This document shows positions 1-12,219 of a DNA stretch of 64,000 nt, in pieces. A model generated the notes under the pieces. That model made no database searches. It was given only the letters and a program-made list of their open reading frames with translations, and was not told where the DNA came from. The stretch is from Xylogone sp. PMI_703 (lineage: Eukaryota > Ascomycota > Leotiomycetes): assembly GCA_021399445.1 (NCBI GenBank), contig JAJTUQ010000002.1, positions 3,534,001 through 3,598,000 of the forward strand, given 5' to 3'. Numbering within the stretch: position 1 is the stretch's first letter; every line of letters begins with the position of its first letter. The translations under genes were made by a program, and so were the position numbers.

Positions 1-1858
1 AAATTGGTCTTGTGCCTCTCCCGCGCCGGTGGTCCCGAATAATGGCGGAGGTGGCTCCCCTCCAATGACGGCGCAGTAAGCAGCAACTCCAACCCAAAAC
101 TGCAGCTAAGAGAGAGACATACAGTACAGTACTGTGGTGATACAATAATGCTATGTGTGTATGGTACACAACATTCCAGTACAGACGTTGTACTCAACAT
201 CCATTAATGGCTTCCCCACCAGGAGGACAATTGGTACTGTACTTTGCAGTGCAGAGGGATGCCACCAATGGCCTCAACGCACAAAACCCACGGTGCGCTT
301 CGTTTGAGATGGCGACAGCATCGACGGTCGCCAGGCCCTTTTATGGAGGTTATTGTGGTAGTCTTTGCGCAGGTATGGAGCAGGTGTCTGAAAGCGCCTC
401 TATCTCCGAGTGCTGGGGCTGGGGGCTAGCCACTAGCAGCGACCGGGCCCTGGTCCCTTGCTCCACTGCCGACCCTGGCCGGGGGCCAAGCAATGAAGAA
501 GAGCCAGAGCCGGCCAATCACAAGAGGTAGGTATTGTCCAACAACCTTGCAGCAGTTAATTGCCATCGTCCTTCTTGTTGCGTCTTCACAGCATCCACAG
601 CTCGATTGTTTCTCTCTCGCCTCTCTTGTGTCGGCGCTCGTGCGGGCTCCAGCGATCATCCGCGCGCAAGTGGTTTACAGTAAGTCACTGCACTGCACGG
701 TACGAGGGTACTTTTCCTACTCGCCAAGGGGCACGACCGTCAAGAAATGATGGAGCAGCGCTAGGCCGGGGGGTTGCGCTCGACGGGCTCGAACTTGGTA
801 GGACTTGGTAGGCCCGGAGGGAGATGAGGGAGATAACCTTCGGCCATGCGCTCGATGCGGAAAGATACATCGAAACTCGTACCTTTTTGCTCCTTCCCTC
901 CCCATCCACCCTTACAAATGCCTTCTCTAGTCCCAGCGTCGCCCTCGAACGCCAGGATGAACTTTCGTCGGTAGCACATGCTATTTTGCTGCTTCCTTCT
1001 GTCTCTCTCTCGGTCTTTTCTCTCTTTCTTTCGCCCTCTCTCCTTCTCCCTCTCCCTCTTCTCCTCGTGCTCTTTACGCCTCTCTCGCCCTCTCCGCGCC
1101 AACACGAGCAACCACCACACCATCTCACCCATCTCCGCAAATCCTCCACAATCCCTCTCCGCATCTGACCTGCATTGGGGCCTTCTCTCTTCCCCTCCTC
1201 ATACATTCGTTGCCAAGTAGGCTGGTTAATCCAAGACTCACATGAACGATATTCTGTTGCAGTCCTCCCCCCCAGCACACCATTGACGAAGCCAATCCCT
1301 ACCCGGGCCCACGATCTACGCATTGCAGTGCAGTAGAAAAAAAGAACCAGCACTAGTCACCGGCGCCTTAAATTCTTAGTGTTGGACTCCGCTGCCCAGG
1401 TTCTACCGGTACCCTCCTAGTCGAATCGACCTTTGCTTCCTTCCCTCGGGTCGAATCTATAATACTTTAAGGAGCCCCCGTTCCCCAACTTTCTCTCTTC
1501 CCCAGATCTCCAAGTGTCTCGTGCACGAGGGAGTACCGTGGTTTAGCTTTCTTGGTGGTTTCCTTTCCTCCGGATTCTTTCTTTTGGCAGTATATCGCGG
1601 GCTTTTTGGATCACCCAGGTATCTTCTTGAGCCCATTGGTTATTTGCGCCCAGATTTGTGTTGTGCGTTGTTCGAGAAGAGTGTTCGGTTACTACCTGTT
1701 GCGCCATTGGATATTTTGGGAGGAAAAGAGCTGCGTGACCTAGCTCTTTGGATTGTCAATCAGGATAAAACAGAAGACACCCACATCGCTCGTCTCTAGA
1801 AAGGCCCTGTGTCCTTTCTCGAGCTCTCAAGTTTCTAACCACGTCGGAATATATCAAA
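1..1858. other. Gene-free left end, upstream region of the DUF3712 gene
   Basis: I see no convincing gene here. The stretch from about 985 to 1100 is almost pure C/T on the + strand, a common feature of fungal promoters and 5' leaders; the long antisense reading frame across it (685-1353) is a by-product of that composition. Near positions 120-136 and 235-245 there are TACAGTAC/GTACTGTA words that recur in the other gene-free parts of the window. The last 400 bases probably contain the promoter and 5' UTR of the gene starting at 1859. Confidence 0.5.
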
Positions 1859-3135
1859 ATGTCGGACAACATCCCCCGCAATGGGTCTGCGGCTTCAGAC
1901 AAGAAGCTCGAGGCCGAGCAGTTGGAAGTCGGCGCATCGCCCGCCTACCAGAAACCCACATTGGGAGGGAAGATCAAGAGACACTGCGCCCGGTTTTGGT
2001 GGGCACACTTGATCTTCTTTTGCATTTCAGTTCTCATTATTGCGCTGTGTCTGTAAGTTATAGAGATTTTTTTTCTGCAGCATTATTTTCACGATCTTGC
2101 CTCCTTTCCAGAGATGATATAATTTTTAGATCACGGTACTAACTGAACATACCCAGCGTCTATGTGGCAATGCCAAAGATCGCCCAACGCGGAGTGAACG
2201 ACTCGTCCTTAGAATTCACAGAGATTAACTTCACTGAGCCAACATCCAACTCGATCGTTCTTGCCCAGAATGCCATCTTGCATTCCCCAAGCATGTACAC
2301 TCCTCACCTAGACCCTTTCAACGCCTCGCTTTTCCTCGTTACCGACGGGGTCTACGCTGAGAGCCCAATGATCGTTGTTCCTGTTCCTGGAATCCACGCT
2401 CTTCATCCCAGATCTAACGTCACTCTCGCACCAACCAATGCCTCCTTCGTCTCTTTGGATCAGGTCACTGCTTATGCGACTGCCGTGTTGTCTCAGGAGA
2501 ATGTGACGACTGCCTTGGTAGGAAGGACGAGGCTCCACGAGGGTGCCTTGCCTGTTGTGACCGTCAACTACAATTCCTCCAGCACATATACAGGTACGTC
2601 TCTCGAATTGCTCACCCCCGTTCCTCTTGATATATTTTGCTTACTTTGAAACAGCCCTCAATGGTCTAAAGGGTTTCAACGTCACAGGCGCCAAAGTCAA
2701 TCTTCTCGCAAAACCCGGCCAGCCCAACCTTTCTGGTTTCGCCTACATTCCTAACCCCTCTGTTCTCACCATCGCTATGGGTAACGTGACCCTGGAGCTG
2801 GCGACTCAAAAGGGTGTCGTGGGTAACAGCACCATCAATAACATGACTCTACGACCCGGCAACAACACCCTTCCATTGACCGGTATCTTGGATCAGAATC
2901 TCGTTACTTCCAGCTTGAATGCGAGCGGTTGGGTGACAATGCAAATTACAGGAAAGAGTGCTATCTACAATGGGGAACACTTAACATACTATGTGAGTAG
3001 CTCTCTTGTTTAGTTTCAACATATTTTCTGCAGAGCGTTTTGCTAACAGCCTTATAGGAGAAAGCTCTTGCCAGCAACAAACTCTCACTCGACATGAACG
3101 TGCTCCAGATCCTGTCGGATAGTACCAGCTCCTAA
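1859..3135 (+). CDS. DUF3712 (LEA-like) single-pass membrane protein
   Basis: Four exons read by eye: 1859-2052, 2157-2593, 2655-2992 and 3058-3135, giving 348 residues. Donors are GTAAGT, GTACGT and GTGAGT; the first intron has a perfect TACTAAC branch site. The protein has a short hydrophilic N-terminus, one transmembrane helix at about residues 47-69, then a beta-rich extracytoplasmic region with many N-x-S/T sequons. This architecture and the repeated VTL/NxT strands match fungal DUF3712 proteins, related to LEA/AsmA-like lipid-facing folds and usually of unknown function at the vacuole or plasma membrane. The family assignment is by resemblance; no catalytic residues are expected. It is convergent with the OXNAD1-like gene downstream. 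Confidence 0.8.
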
Positions 3136-4568
3136 ATGTTTTCTGAATTGCGTTCTGGAATTGTTTCCTCATTCTCGTCTCTTCATCCCATTCGATATCC
3201 GGTCTCAAAAGTTACCATTTTATATACCCACCATCTATACACACCCATTTAAAACGAAGGAATGAATTCCCCTGTTGGTCGTCTTAGTTATTTATTGTCG
3301 TCGGCTAGAGGTCAAGGATATCGAGGGAGAGAGTATCGAGAGAGCGAAACCGTCATGTTACGATATTTTCTTCGGCGTGGGTCATCTGCGAATATTAGAC
3401 AACCTCCATTTTTCCAGGATAAGGGGAGGTGGCATAGCCGTTCTTCTCTCAGGGCGGGAGAGGAATCTGATGTATGAAAATTTAAACAAAGATTCTTTTT
3501 ACATTTTCTACCATATATGACTGATTGTGGTCGTGAAAAACATCTACATGCTCTTCAGGCGTATATACACTCCCATATATCTTTGTCCGTTGACATTTGT
3601 CTCTCGCTAAGCTTCTGATTATCGTTTAATGCTTTGTTTCTTGGTTTTATACAACCACCCAATTCACTCTCTAATGTTTCTGTTTTCCAGCATTCCTTTT
3701 TCTATAAACCAATATACAAGGCACCGTTGGAGGCCAGCCTTTTTGTCTTTTTTTATCTGATGTGTGGTCATAGTAATGGGCTTGTTGTATCCGGCTTTTG
3801 GATATGTAATGCATATAAACTCTTCGGGATCACTCCTTTTTTGGGCTTCTTTTGGTTTTTGTGGTGCTGTGCAGTTGCACTGTCTGGTTTGGAGCTTGTC
3901 AGCTGTATCTCTATATATATTTAGAGGGGGGAAAGAAGGAGAAGGTGTAATGCTAGCTTAAGTTTAGCTTGGTAATAAATGTGATACGTGATCTGATGAG
4001 TAGTGTGTGTGTGTGTATGTGTGTGTGTGCAGCAACTCTTTAGTTTACTGTAACTCTACGTCACAGCATAGTGGGAAGAGGTATAATTGGGGGATGACCT
4101 TGGAATAAGGAGGTATTAAAGTAGTTTTAGCATATGGATTTGGACCTACAGTACATTGGCTAACCTTAGTTCCTTAGTATGCTACACCCTTCAGCTCGAT
4201 CAAAGCTTAAATCCTTTAGGATTTCAGATCGACGTGCAACAAAACTTTTGGCCAGACGCAATATGCTATTACATGCGTTGATGAAGCATTTTGATTCGCC
4301 CTGTTTATTGGACCTTTACCATTACGATATCCTGTACACAAACTGGTTCTTCGAAACCATCTATATCCATACCCGTCCACTGCTGCATCTGCCCAATACA
4401 TATACATATATAAATGCATATTCCAGCTTCTCCTCGGTACTCACACCTCACAGCTCGACACCCCAAGTCCGGGGTCTCACCACTTATTACTCAGTTTCCT
4501 CCAACGCGCTCGTATATATGAGAGCTCATACAGATAAAAAAGGGGAGGGGGAAGGAGCAGCGTTCAGC
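3136..4568. other. Convergent intergenic region with 3' UTRs
   Basis: Lies between two genes that end towards each other. The open frames here are short and T-rich (for example 3634-3924) and show no family resemblance. It contains a GT microsatellite at 4003-4029. I see no gene. Confidence 0.5.
4003..4029. repeat. (GT)n microsatellite
   Basis: Run of about thirteen GT dinucleotides with one A interruption, in the 3' intergenic region after the DUF3712 gene. Ordinary simple repeat. Confidence 0.9.
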
Positions 4569-6111
4569 TCACCACCACCTTTCAAACAACACATTCTTCT
4601 CATCTAACCCTACCTCTCCCCTCCGCAGCATCTCAACGAACTCATCTGTCATGGCTGGCACACCGCAGATGTAACACGCTGTGTCCTTTCTCTCTTCTAT
4701 CGGGCCGAGGAAGGAGAGGATGTCTTGGGGCGTGATTCTTCGGGTGTGGAGTGTGAGATTTGGAGCGTTGAGTTTGGGTGGCGGCAGTGTTGTTCTTGCA
4801 CTTGTGGTTTGGGTTGCTGTGGATGTGAAAGAGGGAGGAGTTAGGTATAAGTGTAGAGAAGCTGAGATGTTGCTTTGTGAGGTGTTTAGATGGGCTGTTA
4901 GGGATTGGAGACGCGGGAGGAAGAGGATTTCAGAGGACTGGGTGGTATCATGACTTTGGTTTTGGATTTGAGATTCAGTTTGGTCTGGGCCTGGTTCTTG
5001 GCGAGTGCCATAGAGGAAAGTTATCTCCATCTTTGGATTTGATTCCGAAGACGATGTCAAAGATGCAGATGTCTCGGACTCAGCAATATGGCCCAACATG
5101 CTGATCAAGGGATTAATCCCCATTCCACTCGCCACAAAGAGGACTCTCCTCGGCCTTCTTCTTCGCTTTACATCAGAGTTGAAATTCTCCTCATCGTGAC
5201 TGTATTTTCTAGGGGGCCAGATAAAGCTGCCTCCTACGCGGACTTTCAGCTCAGTATTTTGAATCTCGGAGACTGGCCGGAAGAGAAATGCAGCCGCGGG
5301 GTTATCGGGTGAGGCCTTAATTGCTAACTCGAGGTATCTGTCATCTTTCTTGATGTTTAGAGCCGAGTTGGAGGCAGTAGAAGGGGGATTTGCGAGGGAC
5401 GGAGCAGAGCAGATGGTGAAGCCGCCTGGCTTTTGGATACCTGGAATGTGAACGTCGAGCCATTGGCCTGGTTTGAACTGTGTTACGGGATTAGCTCAAT
5501 ATTTTGAAAGAAAATCCAGGAGAATTAAGTAAGATGTGAAGGTTTGGAAGAATTGAGCGCCATTGTAATGGACAAAGAGGTTTCAAGTAGTGACAAGACC
5601 AATCCTTGGCTGAGGAGTGAGGATCTTGGAAAATGGAAGAGATTACAGAACAGCATTATACATAATGGAGTATGATTTCATCCCAAACACGATCTATACT
5701 CAGTGGAAGAGATCAATTGCAAATATTTGACTCACCCTGATAGGAGGTTGCCCCTCAGGTATCGATAACCGGAAGAGCCTCACGCTTCGGTTGACTTGTT
5801 CGATGTAGCTCAACACCACCGTGTGCAGTACCTGCACAGGTCATCAGCTATGGTGGCATTTCAGGAATAAATCAGTTCGTGTTAATTCTAACATTTTCTC
5901 GTGGCTCTTTTGATGTTCGTTCAATGTGGGTGGTTTTGGGCTCTACCGGCGGCGAAGCGGGGCTGCTCATTCTAGCGCGCTTCTGCGATGGCGGCGGGTA
6001 GGTGGCAGAGGTGCTCAATCGCAAGATAGGGATGGAGGGGTAGGTAATGCAATTGCCAACTGTATTCCCATGTGTGATGTTGTTTTGGAAGGATCTCCAG
6101 CTCGCACTCAT
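4569..6111 (-). CDS. OXNAD1: OXNAD1-like FAD/NAD(P)H oxidoreductase, probably mitochondrial
   Basis: Exons, in transcript order: 6111-5893, 5831-5736, 5477-4569 (introns 61 and 258 nt), 406 residues. The family is ferredoxin-reductase type. The N-terminal half shows an RLFRLSIPE strand and an FKPGQWLDVHIPG flavin-binding segment; the C-terminal half has VASGMGINPLISML, the NAD(P)-binding loop (GGVGINP in most relatives), and CYICGVPAMTDEF near the end, the usual CGP nucleotide-contact motif. The assumed start, Met at 6111, gives an arginine/serine-rich leader (RLSTSAT) like a mitochondrial presequence. An in-frame Met at 6243 would add 44 residues that look less constrained. About 150 residues of low-complexity Ser/Thr/Gln sequence sit inside the NAD domain, longer than in animal OXNAD1. 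Divergent from the C2H2 gene at 6793. Confidence 0.75.
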
Positions 6112-6792
6112 CAGACCGCTGAGACCGACGGGGACTGCATGACCCCTCCTGCCAATTACGTGCAGACTGCCAGCCACCGAGGTCTGCAGATTACAGACAC
6201 AGATACGCAAGAAGGGTACGGCGACCGCATTCAAACCTACCATAACGGTCGAGGGGCAATTCTGCTTCCTCCATTGCTTCTTCCCCTCCTGCTCTTCTTC
6301 TACTCCCCCTTCCTCGCCCTTTCACCTTCCACCTCCCGCATCAACAGCCCATCGCGGGAATCTCTGCCTTGTCCCTCAGGTCTCTAGACTGAAGACTACA
6401 TCCGCAGCGTAGACGAGGGGCCGCCATTGCCAGGACCCCACTTATCCCCGACTGGGACTAGCATATCAGGAATTCTGCGCTGCCAGTGGCCGGATCACGC
6501 GCGGGGTAATTTCAGTGTGCAACGAACGACGAGGGAAGCGCTCATCAGGTGCATTCCTATCACGACCCAAGTCTCTCTTCCAAGCTCCCAGCGAATTCTC
6601 TGCCCGACTGATCACGGCACGCCCAAGTCTTCAACGTACCGCGACTTCACGTTCCCCTTTCTCCTGCAATTTTTTTCTTCCCACTCTACTCTCCATTCCT
6701 CGCGCAAAGCGCAAGTCCCAAAAGCAATCACAGCTCTGACGCACACTTGCCCGCTCGTCCCCAGCCATCGAACCTCATCCCACCCATCGACC
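6112..6792. promoter_or_regulatory. Shared divergent promoter, OXNAD1-like and C2H2 genes
   Basis: About 680 bp between two outward-facing start codons. A strongly pyrimidine-rich tract at about 6265-6345 reads towards the C2H2 gene. I could not identify specific operator sites. If the OXNAD1-like gene starts at 6243, the left 130 bp are coding. Confidence 0.5.
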
Positions 6793-7761
6793 ATGGTCAA
6801 GAGCGCTCCTGTCGACACCGACACCATCACGGTGCTGTCGCCACTCGATGTGGCCGCCGCCGCGAAGAAGCAGAAGCGGAATCACATTTGTTCCATTTGT
6901 AGCAAAGCTTTCAAGCGCAGCGAGCACTGCTCCCGTCATGAGGCAGCGCGTAAGTTCCAGCCTTCTTATCTGCCTTACCTACCCCACCTCCACCCCATCG
7001 ACTTCCATCAAGAGCTCAACAGCTTCATCATCTCCTCCTCGTCGATGATGGCCGTCGTCCTCGGCTTGCCTGTTCTGTGCTCAATCGACCTTCCGGACCT
7101 CCCTTACGCTGCCTCCTCGCGTCTGCTTGAGCTAACCGCCTCAAAACAACAGACTCTCGACAGCGCCCCTACAAATGTCGATTCTGTGATCGGAAATATG
7201 CACGAAAGTACGTCATGACCCCTCATCTACCCTTCTACCTGTCACGGCAGGCTACTGCAGGACCAACATGCTAACACATCGACCCCTCCGTCCAGGGACC
7301 TCGTAATCCGTCATGGAAGAAACCTCCACCCTGAGGCTTTCGATCCAATCCCGCAGAAAAAGTCGGCGGCAGGTCGGGTCAACAAGACCCAGGCGGCTCA
7401 GCCACGTCGTCCTCGAAGCTCCACGCAGGGCTCGAGCTACACTCAGGAGCTCGTCAGCCCATTGTCGGTCACTTCGACCACGCCCGGGTTTGATCACTCT
7501 CAGACCCTCACGGACTTCTTCCATCCAGATGACTCGCCGCCAATTTACAATGGCAATGGGTTTTCCCGGCCCGTGCACATCTCTCCGTCATCTCCGACGC
7601 CGGAGCACATCTCACCACTGGAGGACTTTGACCCGGACCTTATATTCGGGGACTATGATGGTCTAGGATCGTTGGATGATAGTCTGAGGAGGACGAGGAG
7701 AGGATTGGATGATGGCATCCCTCTTGACCCGGCAATTACCGCCGGGGAGTGGACGGTTTGA
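6793..7761 (+). CDS. Short C2H2 zinc-finger protein (two tandem fingers)
   Basis: Three exons: 6793-6949, 7153-7207, 7296-7761 (introns 203 and 88 nt, with a GCTAAC branch site in the second), giving 225 residues. The tandem fingers only become visible after splicing: C33-x2-C36-x12-H49-x3-H53, then C61-x2-C64-x12-H77-x4-H82, the second ending in the RKDLVIRH..LH pattern common in fungal regulators. The rest is Ser/Pro/Asp-rich with an acidic stretch (LEDFDPDLIFGDYD) that could activate transcription. Many ascomycete proteins with this finger pair are 600-900 residues and carry a C-terminal fungal transcription-factor domain; that domain is absent here and the frame ends cleanly. Target genes unknown. 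Finger call firm, overall role inferred. Confidence 0.8.
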
Positions 7762-8608
7762 ATCAACTTGAAGGTTGATCAAAGTGGTGGCTTCCTTGCT
7801 TCTGGCTTTTCAACAGCATGAAATAGCACTGCCTACTGCCTCAGTAGAGAGGTGTAGGCGAGGCAAGGTTATAGCTTTAATTGACTCCAAAGGTATTGGC
7901 ACTGTGTGGGACAGCAGGGCGATGGAGTTACATTACAGAAAAGAAAAAAAGATATCCAGCACGTCCTCAAATAGTAATGACGAGTCAGAAGCTATCTGCT
8001 ACAACAATATCTATACGACATTATAACCCGGCATCTAGTGAGAACATATTTCAGCACCCAAGGCTCTGTCGGTCTGACGTCATAAGCAGACTCCCACGAC
8101 AGAGTCTTCTTCCCCCCCATTTGCTGGAAAAACAATCCAAGAGCCGCGGATGTTTGGTGTAATTTGGTGTTGGGTTACTTGCTATTATCCTGCTAAAGAT
8201 TTGGATTTGTTATCACGGAAGAATAAAGTTCTATCTAGAGCCCGGAGGTCATCTCTTATTGGAAACTAAAAAAAAGCTTTCGCTTGCTTCCTATAGAAAG
8301 GCGTCTTATCTGGTTATACTGTTAGTGCAGTAACCGTGTTTCAAGACGCCCCCTGCCTGATCATTGGAAAGATCCTAGCTGTTTAATGTAGTCTTAAATT
8401 ATTTTCGAATGCTGATGATCTCGGGCTATATATTTCTAGCCTTTTGCCTTCTTGTTCCCCTTTCCGTTACGAACCACAGGTGTGCTTCCCCAGTCACACC
8501 ATACCATTTACCATATATTTACAGGACAGACGATAAACCGACTTTAGATGAATCCTTAATATTTAGATTAATTTTTGTTCTAACTCAGCTATTATATTTA
8601 AGAATCAC
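7762..8608. other. Convergent intergenic region
   Basis: 3' region shared by the C2H2 gene and the NmrA-like gene. AT-rich towards the right; no supported gene. Confidence 0.5.
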
Positions 8609-9750
8609 TCAAACCTTTTCATTTTTGAACAGTTCCGAGAGAATCTCTTCTAAGTTCTCTTTTGGCAGACCGAGCAGCTCATTGCTCAGCCCATACTTGG
8701 CCTCGAAGTTTCCAGTACCTTCTTTTGTAAACGTAGCAGCACGTAACAAGAGACTAACCACGCTGAAATCCCCCTTTGCAAGTCCATCCAACCCGGTCTT
8801 GATCTTCTCCTCACTCTTCCAGTCTACACGGCTCCATTTGTGACCGGTGATCTTCTCAGCTGTTGCCACAAGCTCATTCTGTGTCAAGTTGAAAGATGAG
8901 ACATATATATACTTGTTGGCTGTTTCAGCTGGATGAGAGAGCACACCAACGATGGCTCTCGCAATTTGTGGCAGAGTAGTAGCAACAAATCGCTCGTTAC
9001 CATGGTCCCAAACCGTAGCAGTGTGTGTAGCAAGATCAAGGCCAAGGAAGCCTTTTACACTAGGTTGCTGTTTTTCAAAGTATTAGAATGGATACGTTAA
9101 ATTGGAACCACTAAGTAACATGAAAGTCCATCATAAACCTGGAAAGAGGAAAAAGAGATGTATATGTGACAAGTGTGGGAAAAGCACTCACCATATCAAA
9201 AAACGGACCTGTGATAATCGCCGTCCATGTGATCCCCGAACTAGTCTTCTCCTTCAGATACGCAGCAATATCCGCCTTCCCCTTCAGAATCGGCGCAATC
9301 TCAAGCACCCTCGAGCTATTCGTATCACACCCATACTCGCTGGGTATGAATCTCTTGACGCCCGCCTGGACCGCTGCGTCGACAATGGCCTTCTGGAGAC
9401 CGATCTGGAAGGTACCAATGGTGCTGACTACAGCGTCCTGGCCCTTGAAGATCGGGACGAGCTTCTCGACGGTGTATTCTGTGCGGTGGACGGTAACGTT
9501 GGGTGGAAAGGTGGCTTTTGAGTCCGGGTGGCTTAGGACGGAGACGTTGAAGGGGGAGGAGAGGAGGGCTTTGAGGGTGTGGGAGCCTAGGTTTCCTGAT
9601 GCCTGCTTTTGTCAGTTTTTTCTATGCTTCTTTATTTTGATTCCTTGAGTAGAGGTGCGGTTTTTTGTTTTTAGATGCAATTGGAGGGTTGGTTCTACAA
9701 AGAGGATAACTTACTCCGATCAGGATCACGTTCTTGATTTCTTGCGCCAT
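8609..9750 (-). CDS. NmrA-like/isoflavone-reductase family NAD(P)-binding protein
   Basis: Exons 9750-9715, 9602-9192, 9067-8609 (introns 112 and 124 nt), 301 residues. The first intron splits the Rossmann loop: splicing gives VILIGASGNLGSH, with the GxxGxxG glycines at residues 12, 15 and 18. A middle segment GVKRFIPSEYG is the signature of PCBER/isoflavone-reductase-like enzymes and NmrA-like proteins; TGPFFDM lies near the substrate cleft. These are atypical short-chain dehydrogenases acting on aromatic or unsaturated substrates, or NADP-sensing regulators; substrate cannot be told from sequence. A TATTAAAAG sequence about 40 bp upstream of the ATG (9789-9797) could be a TATA box. Divergent from the alcohol dehydrogenase gene 620 bp away, so the two may be co-regulated. 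Confidence 0.8.
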
Positions 9751-10370
9751 GGTTTCTTGCGTTATTCTGTTCTTCTCTTGGGGTATCTTTTAATACTTGC
9801 TTTTTTCTAACTTGGTCTAGCTGATATTCCTGCAGTTGTGGTATCAATTGATAAGAAAAATGTACTGGCAGACGGATCTCTTAATAGAGCTATCCGGAGG
9901 GTTCGAGAATCGCTCGTCAGCTTTGGGTTTCCCCTCCATCACGGCTCCCACATGGGGTCTTGTGGAGGGTTTGGTGGGGTTATCCCGCAATTGCGATGTT
10001 TCAGTTCGGTTGTGCATCATTCCGAGAAAAGACGATGCACGAGGCTGAGTGTGAATTTTGTTGATGGAGCAGTGAATGTTGGAACACTGCAGAAGGGGTT
10101 TAACGGTAGAATCGTAGCCCTGCTAAGTAATTCCTTAGTATTTCTGCCCCTCGCAAAAGATATCAACTGCAAACAACCGGGGTTGGCCCACATTCCGCTC
10201 TATGACGTCCATTGAGACGAACCTGTGGGGAAGATTGCAAGGGCCACAACCACAGCGCGTACCCCAATTGCGATGACAAGACTGCGGAGAAAGAGGCTCT
10301 GTATTCTGAGAAACAATTCATCTTCGGTTGAATCCTGCTATCAATTATCAAATGTGATTCCGTCGTCATC
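9751..10370. promoter_or_regulatory. Shared divergent promoter, NmrA-like and alcohol dehydrogenase genes
   Basis: 620 bp between outward-facing start codons of two NAD(P)-linked oxidoreductase genes. A TATA-like element for the minus-strand gene is at about 9789-9797. The open frames inside do not resemble proteins. Confidence 0.45.
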
Positions 10371-11489
10371 ATGGCTGTCGCCGTCCAGATCCCCTCCCAA
10401 ATGAAGGCTCAATTCCTCGATTCCTTCAACACTCCCTATGTCCTCCGCTCGACTCCAGTACCAACACTCCAATCGGACTACGATCTCCTCATTCGCATCA
10501 CGGCAGCTTCGTACTGCCACACCGACTACGTCCTTGCCTCCGGTGCTCTAAAATCTGGTGGCAAGCCTTCAGCACTCCCGCATGTAGGAAGTCATGAATT
10601 TGCTGGTACAATTGTTGTCGCGGGACCTGCAGTCACGAAATTCAAACAGGGCCAGGAGATAGGTGTCGCTGTAAGCGCGTATCATGCTTGTGGAACTTGC
10701 GATGAATGTTTGTCTACAGGGTCACTCCTGGATCCACCAGGCTACTCTCCCCAGTGCCCAAACTCTCAAGGCTTAGGAATTGACTCGGATGGGGGCTTTC
10801 GTGAATATGCGGTAGTAGATAGTAGGCAGGTTACACCCATTCCAGAGGGGATGACTGGCGTGGACACTGCGCCATTGATGTGTGCCGGTCTGACGATTTA
10901 TACGTCTCTTCGAAAACTAGAGTTGAAGCCTGGAGACTCGGTAGGAATTCTAGGTGCCGGTGGGGGATTAGGACATCTTGGTATTCAATTTGCAGCTAAT
11001 ATGGGATTAAAGGTGTTTGGGATTGAGAACGCTCTCAAACCACTGGAGTTGGCGGAGAGTTTGAATACCGGTGCTGTGATTGTGAATGCCAATACAACGA
11101 GTCCAGAGCAATTGTTGGAGATTGCAGCTCGAGAAGATTCAGAAGGTAAACAGAGCGGGTTAGATGCGGTAATCATCCTCCCAGAATCACAGGCAGCCTT
11201 TGACTACGGAATGAAGATCCTGAAAAAGCATGGAAAATGTATGCTTCTCTCATTCCCAGAGGAAGGATTCCACCTTTCGGCTCGAGATATTGTGTTTCGA
11301 GATATACAGATCATGGGAAGTGTGAATGGCAGTAATAAAATGTTGAGAGAGATGATGGCGTTTGCTTCTAAACATAATATTCGTGCCCGGACTAAAACAT
11401 TTCCACTGGCAGGCTTGAATCAGCTTGTTGAACACTATCTGAAAGGGGAGGGTGGGAAACTAGTGGTGGATATGTCAAAGACGTCTTGA
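10371..11489 (+). CDS. Zinc-dependent alcohol dehydrogenase (MDR family)
   Basis: Single exon, 372 residues, the usual length for medium-chain dehydrogenases. Catalytic zinc ligands are C49-H50 in SYCHTDY and H75-E76 (GSHE, where most members have GHE). The structural-zinc lobe has C107, C110 and C113 in CGTCDEC; the fourth cysteine is best placed at C129, leaving about 15 residues between the last two ligands instead of the usual 7. The NAD(P) loop is GAGGGLGHLG at about 202-211. The enzyme should interconvert alcohols and aldehydes/ketones with NAD(P); substrate unknown. It pairs head to head with the NmrA-like reductase, which could hint at a shared catabolic role, but there is no other cluster gene. 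Confidence 0.85.
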   Translation: MAVAVQIPSQMKAQFLDSFNTPYVLRSTPVPTLQSDYDLLIRITAASYCHTDYVLASGALKSGGKPSALPHVGSHEFAGTIVVAGPAVTKFKQGQEIGVAVSAYHACGTCDECLSTGSLLDPPGYSPQCPNSQGLGIDSDGGFREYAVVDSRQVTPIPEGMTGVDTAPLMCAGLTIYTSLRKLELKPGDSVGILGAGGGLGHLGIQFAANMGLKVFGIENALKPLELAESLNTGAVIVNANTTSPEQLLEIAAREDSEGKQSGLDAVIILPESQAAFDYGMKILKKHGKCMLLSFPEEGFHLSARDIVFRDIQIMGSVNGSNKMLREMMAFASKHNIRARTKTFPLAGLNQLVEHYLKGEGGKLVVDMSKTS

Positions 11490-12219
11490 GAGGTGAGCAT
11501 TCTCACCTAAGTTCTAGATAATTCTTTGCAGTGATTTGGTTTGTTGAACTTGATATTATTGGTAATTCAGATTATCATTCAATAGTATGATAACGTGCTC
11601 CCAGAACAACATATACATGAGTGTCTCAAAACACCTTCTAATGGCTGGTAGCATTCCATTTGGATCGAAACATTTCGAGTCGTTAAACCTTATGCTCTGA
11701 GCTTGCGTATCATCAGCCGCTTCTATACTATATATATGGTTATTAGACCGATTAAGTTTACTTTTGTAAAATAAATAGACTTGGTCACTGATTATCTATG
11801 TAGAGCCTTTTCTACCAATATAGTTGAACTCTGTGCTATGAGATCACTTCTCTTACAACTGTTACCAGTGGGAGTTTATTTTGGTGCTATCGCCATACTG
11901 TACATGACAGCAGTACTCTGTTGAACGAATGTGATTTAACATTACTCAAAGCTATCAAAATATTCGCTCAAAGCTCTATTACCGACTTGCTGGGGGGAAG
12001 GGGGGAGAGACATAAGTGAGATTCAAGTTAAAGAATATTTAGGCAACGCCTGATGGGTGTGGAAGGTTAATGCTAGTGGCTGCTGGAATTGCTGCTCCTC
12101 TAAATGAAGTCACATTTGCTATCAATAAAACACTATTAAGATATCTTATTCAAAAGTTTTCATGACACAATCTTCGTTGATTTTAACATTTGCTATCCTA
12201 TGCCCTTAACATGATTCCA
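11490..12219. other. Convergent intergenic region
   Basis: AT-rich 3' region between the alcohol dehydrogenase and gamma-adaptin genes. Nothing recognisable. Confidence 0.5.

Noticed and set aside
685..1353. 222-codon minus-strand frame
   Set aside because: Runs antisense through a C/T-rich tract, giving Arg/Glu/Lys low complexity; no domain and no sensible start context.
6112..6243. 44-residue N-terminal extension of the OXNAD1-like protein
   Set aside because: Open and in frame, but the Met at 6111 gives a more typical mitochondrial leader; kept only as an alternative start.
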